Assembly (NCBI GenBank): GCA_963798705.1
Contig: CAWCTW010000005.1
Span: forward strand, 1,922,001 to 1,986,000
Reading direction: 5' to 3'
Length of the DNA: 64,000 nt
Source of the DNA: AC-56 sp963798705
Lineage (GTDB): Bacteria; Actinomycetota; Thermoleophilia; Solirubrobacterales; 70-9
Shown here: positions 63,608-64,000 of the stretch, one piece after another
Layout of the letters: every line of letters begins with the position of its first letter
How positions within the stretch are numbered: position 1 is the first letter of the stretch
Made by a program: the position numbers and the translations under genes
Notes under the pieces: model-generated
What the model saw: the letters and a program-made list of their open reading frames with translations, nothing else
What the model was told of the DNA's origin: nothing
Databases searched by the model: none

Positions 63608-64000
63608 GTGGTGACGTGCTCGGCGAAGTGGACGGCCGCCAGCGTCGCGCCGCAACGCGGGCACGGCTCGCCCTCCCGGCGGTGGACCTGAAGCGGCATC
63701 GGCAGCCTGTCGGGCACGACCCCGCCGATCACCTCCTCGTAGCGCTCGACCGCGTCGCCCAGAACGTGCAGGGCGGCGTGGAGGCGCTCGACCTCCTCGT
63801 CGTCGAGCTCCGATCCCTGGCGAAACGGGGAGAGGGCGGCCTCCCACAGGATCTCGTCCACCCACGAGCGGCCGATCCCGGCGATCACCCGCTGGTCACG
63901 CAGCATCGGGTGCAGATGACGGGGCTGGCCGATCCGGCGGGCCAGCTCCTCCACCGGCGGCGTCGGCCAGGCCTCGGGACCGAGCGTCGCCACCATCTCG
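63538..64000 (-). CDS. Fpg/Nei-family DNA glycosylase, N-terminus beyond window
   Basis: The C-terminal ~155 residues are visible; a full protein would be about 270-290. The H2TH segment is RVIAGIGRSWVDEILWEAALSP with SPFR. The zinc finger is EPCPRCGATLAAVHFAEHVTTYCPDEQTGG, which differs from the usual CxxC...CxxC by having Cys, Cys and then His/Cys in the second half. The family cuts oxidised bases from DNA (8-oxoguanine or oxidised pyrimidines) with a beta,delta-lyase step. The N-terminal catalytic Pro cannot be checked here. Confidence 0.9.
   Translation of the reverse strand, partial: EMVATLGPEAWPTPPVEELARRIGQPRHLHPMLRDQRVIAGIGRSWVDEILWEAALSPFRQGSELDDEEVERLHAALHVLGDAVERYEEVIGGVVPDRLPMPLQVHRREGEPCPRCGATLAAVHFAEHVTTYCPDEQTGGRVLKDRRLSRLLK

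Overview
The window is a stretch of GC-rich (roughly 70%), densely coded bacterial chromosome. Codon usage, many GTG starts, an F420-type LLM oxidoreductase, tRNA genes without encoded CCA, a c-di-AMP riboswitch before an M23 peptidase and the overall gene families fit an actinomycete-type bacterium. My best guess is class Thermoleophilia (Solirubrobacterales/Gaiellales-like), but this is inference, because no rRNA or other phylogenetic marker was compared. Most genes are intact housekeeping or catabolic genes. Degenerate genes and repeats concentrate in 0.7-16 kb and again around 34 kb.

Region by region. 0-3.5 kb: the 3' part of an SDR gene is cut by the window start, followed by a catalase-like gene broken by at least five frame changes, a broken membrane-protein gene, tRNA-Val(UAC), and a frameshifted HTH/LAGLIDADG-like gene whose start codon lies inside a perfect 28-bp palindrome. 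3.5-11 kb: AIM24-family protein, polysaccharide deacetylase, secreted glycosidase-like/peptidoglycan-binding protein, a GAF-GGDEF-EAL c-di-GMP enzyme, a Mth938-like protein and a membrane glycosyltransferase-like protein. 11-16 kb: a fumarylacetoacetate-hydrolase-family gene with a 204-bp partial duplicate of its 3' end, tRNA-Asp(GUC), a cupin, a Vps62-like/membrane fusion, a DUF4333-like lipoprotein and a remnant of homocysteine S-methyltransferase. 16-20 kb: ferritin, an enolase-superfamily enzyme, a small protein and an APC permease.

20-26.5 kb is a histidine-degradation operon, hutH-hutU-(peptide deformylase paralogue)-hutF-hutI. HutF produces N-formylglutamate, yet no recognisable hutG is present. 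The embedded deformylase is the obvious candidate for the missing last step and is the most interesting hypothesis in the window. A PadR regulator and carotenoid oxygenase diverge at 27.1 kb. On the minus strand, 32.2-28.6 kb carries a tight three-gene set (Orn/Lys/Arg decarboxylase, guanidino-modifying hydrolase, M20 amidohydrolase) that could be an agmatine or polyamine-type route.

32-40 kb: CorC/HlyC-type membrane protein, a 516-bp non-coding inverted-repeat (MITE-like) element, 3-hydroxyacyl-CoA dehydrogenase, thiolase, an AlkA-like glycosylase, a lipoprotein and an LLM oxidoreductase. 40-48 kb: methyltransferase, cell-wall-binding protein, acyl-CoA dehydrogenase, CDF metal transporter, a c-di-AMP riboswitch with M23 peptidase, and low-complexity surface proteins. 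The thiolase and the acyl-CoA dehydrogenase share a TGACT-N4-AGTCA operator, suggesting one fatty-acid-degradation regulon. 48-57 kb: lysA-hom-thrC, comF-like gene, hpf, a CNB protein and secA. 57-64 kb: an MFS drug exporter, prfB with the classic CTT-TGA-C programmed frameshift, FIST protein, nadC, an NTF2-like protein, a truncated-looking secreted protein, and an Fpg/Nei-family glycosylase cut by the window end. A long hairpin repeat occurs twice (39.8 and 61.6 kb).
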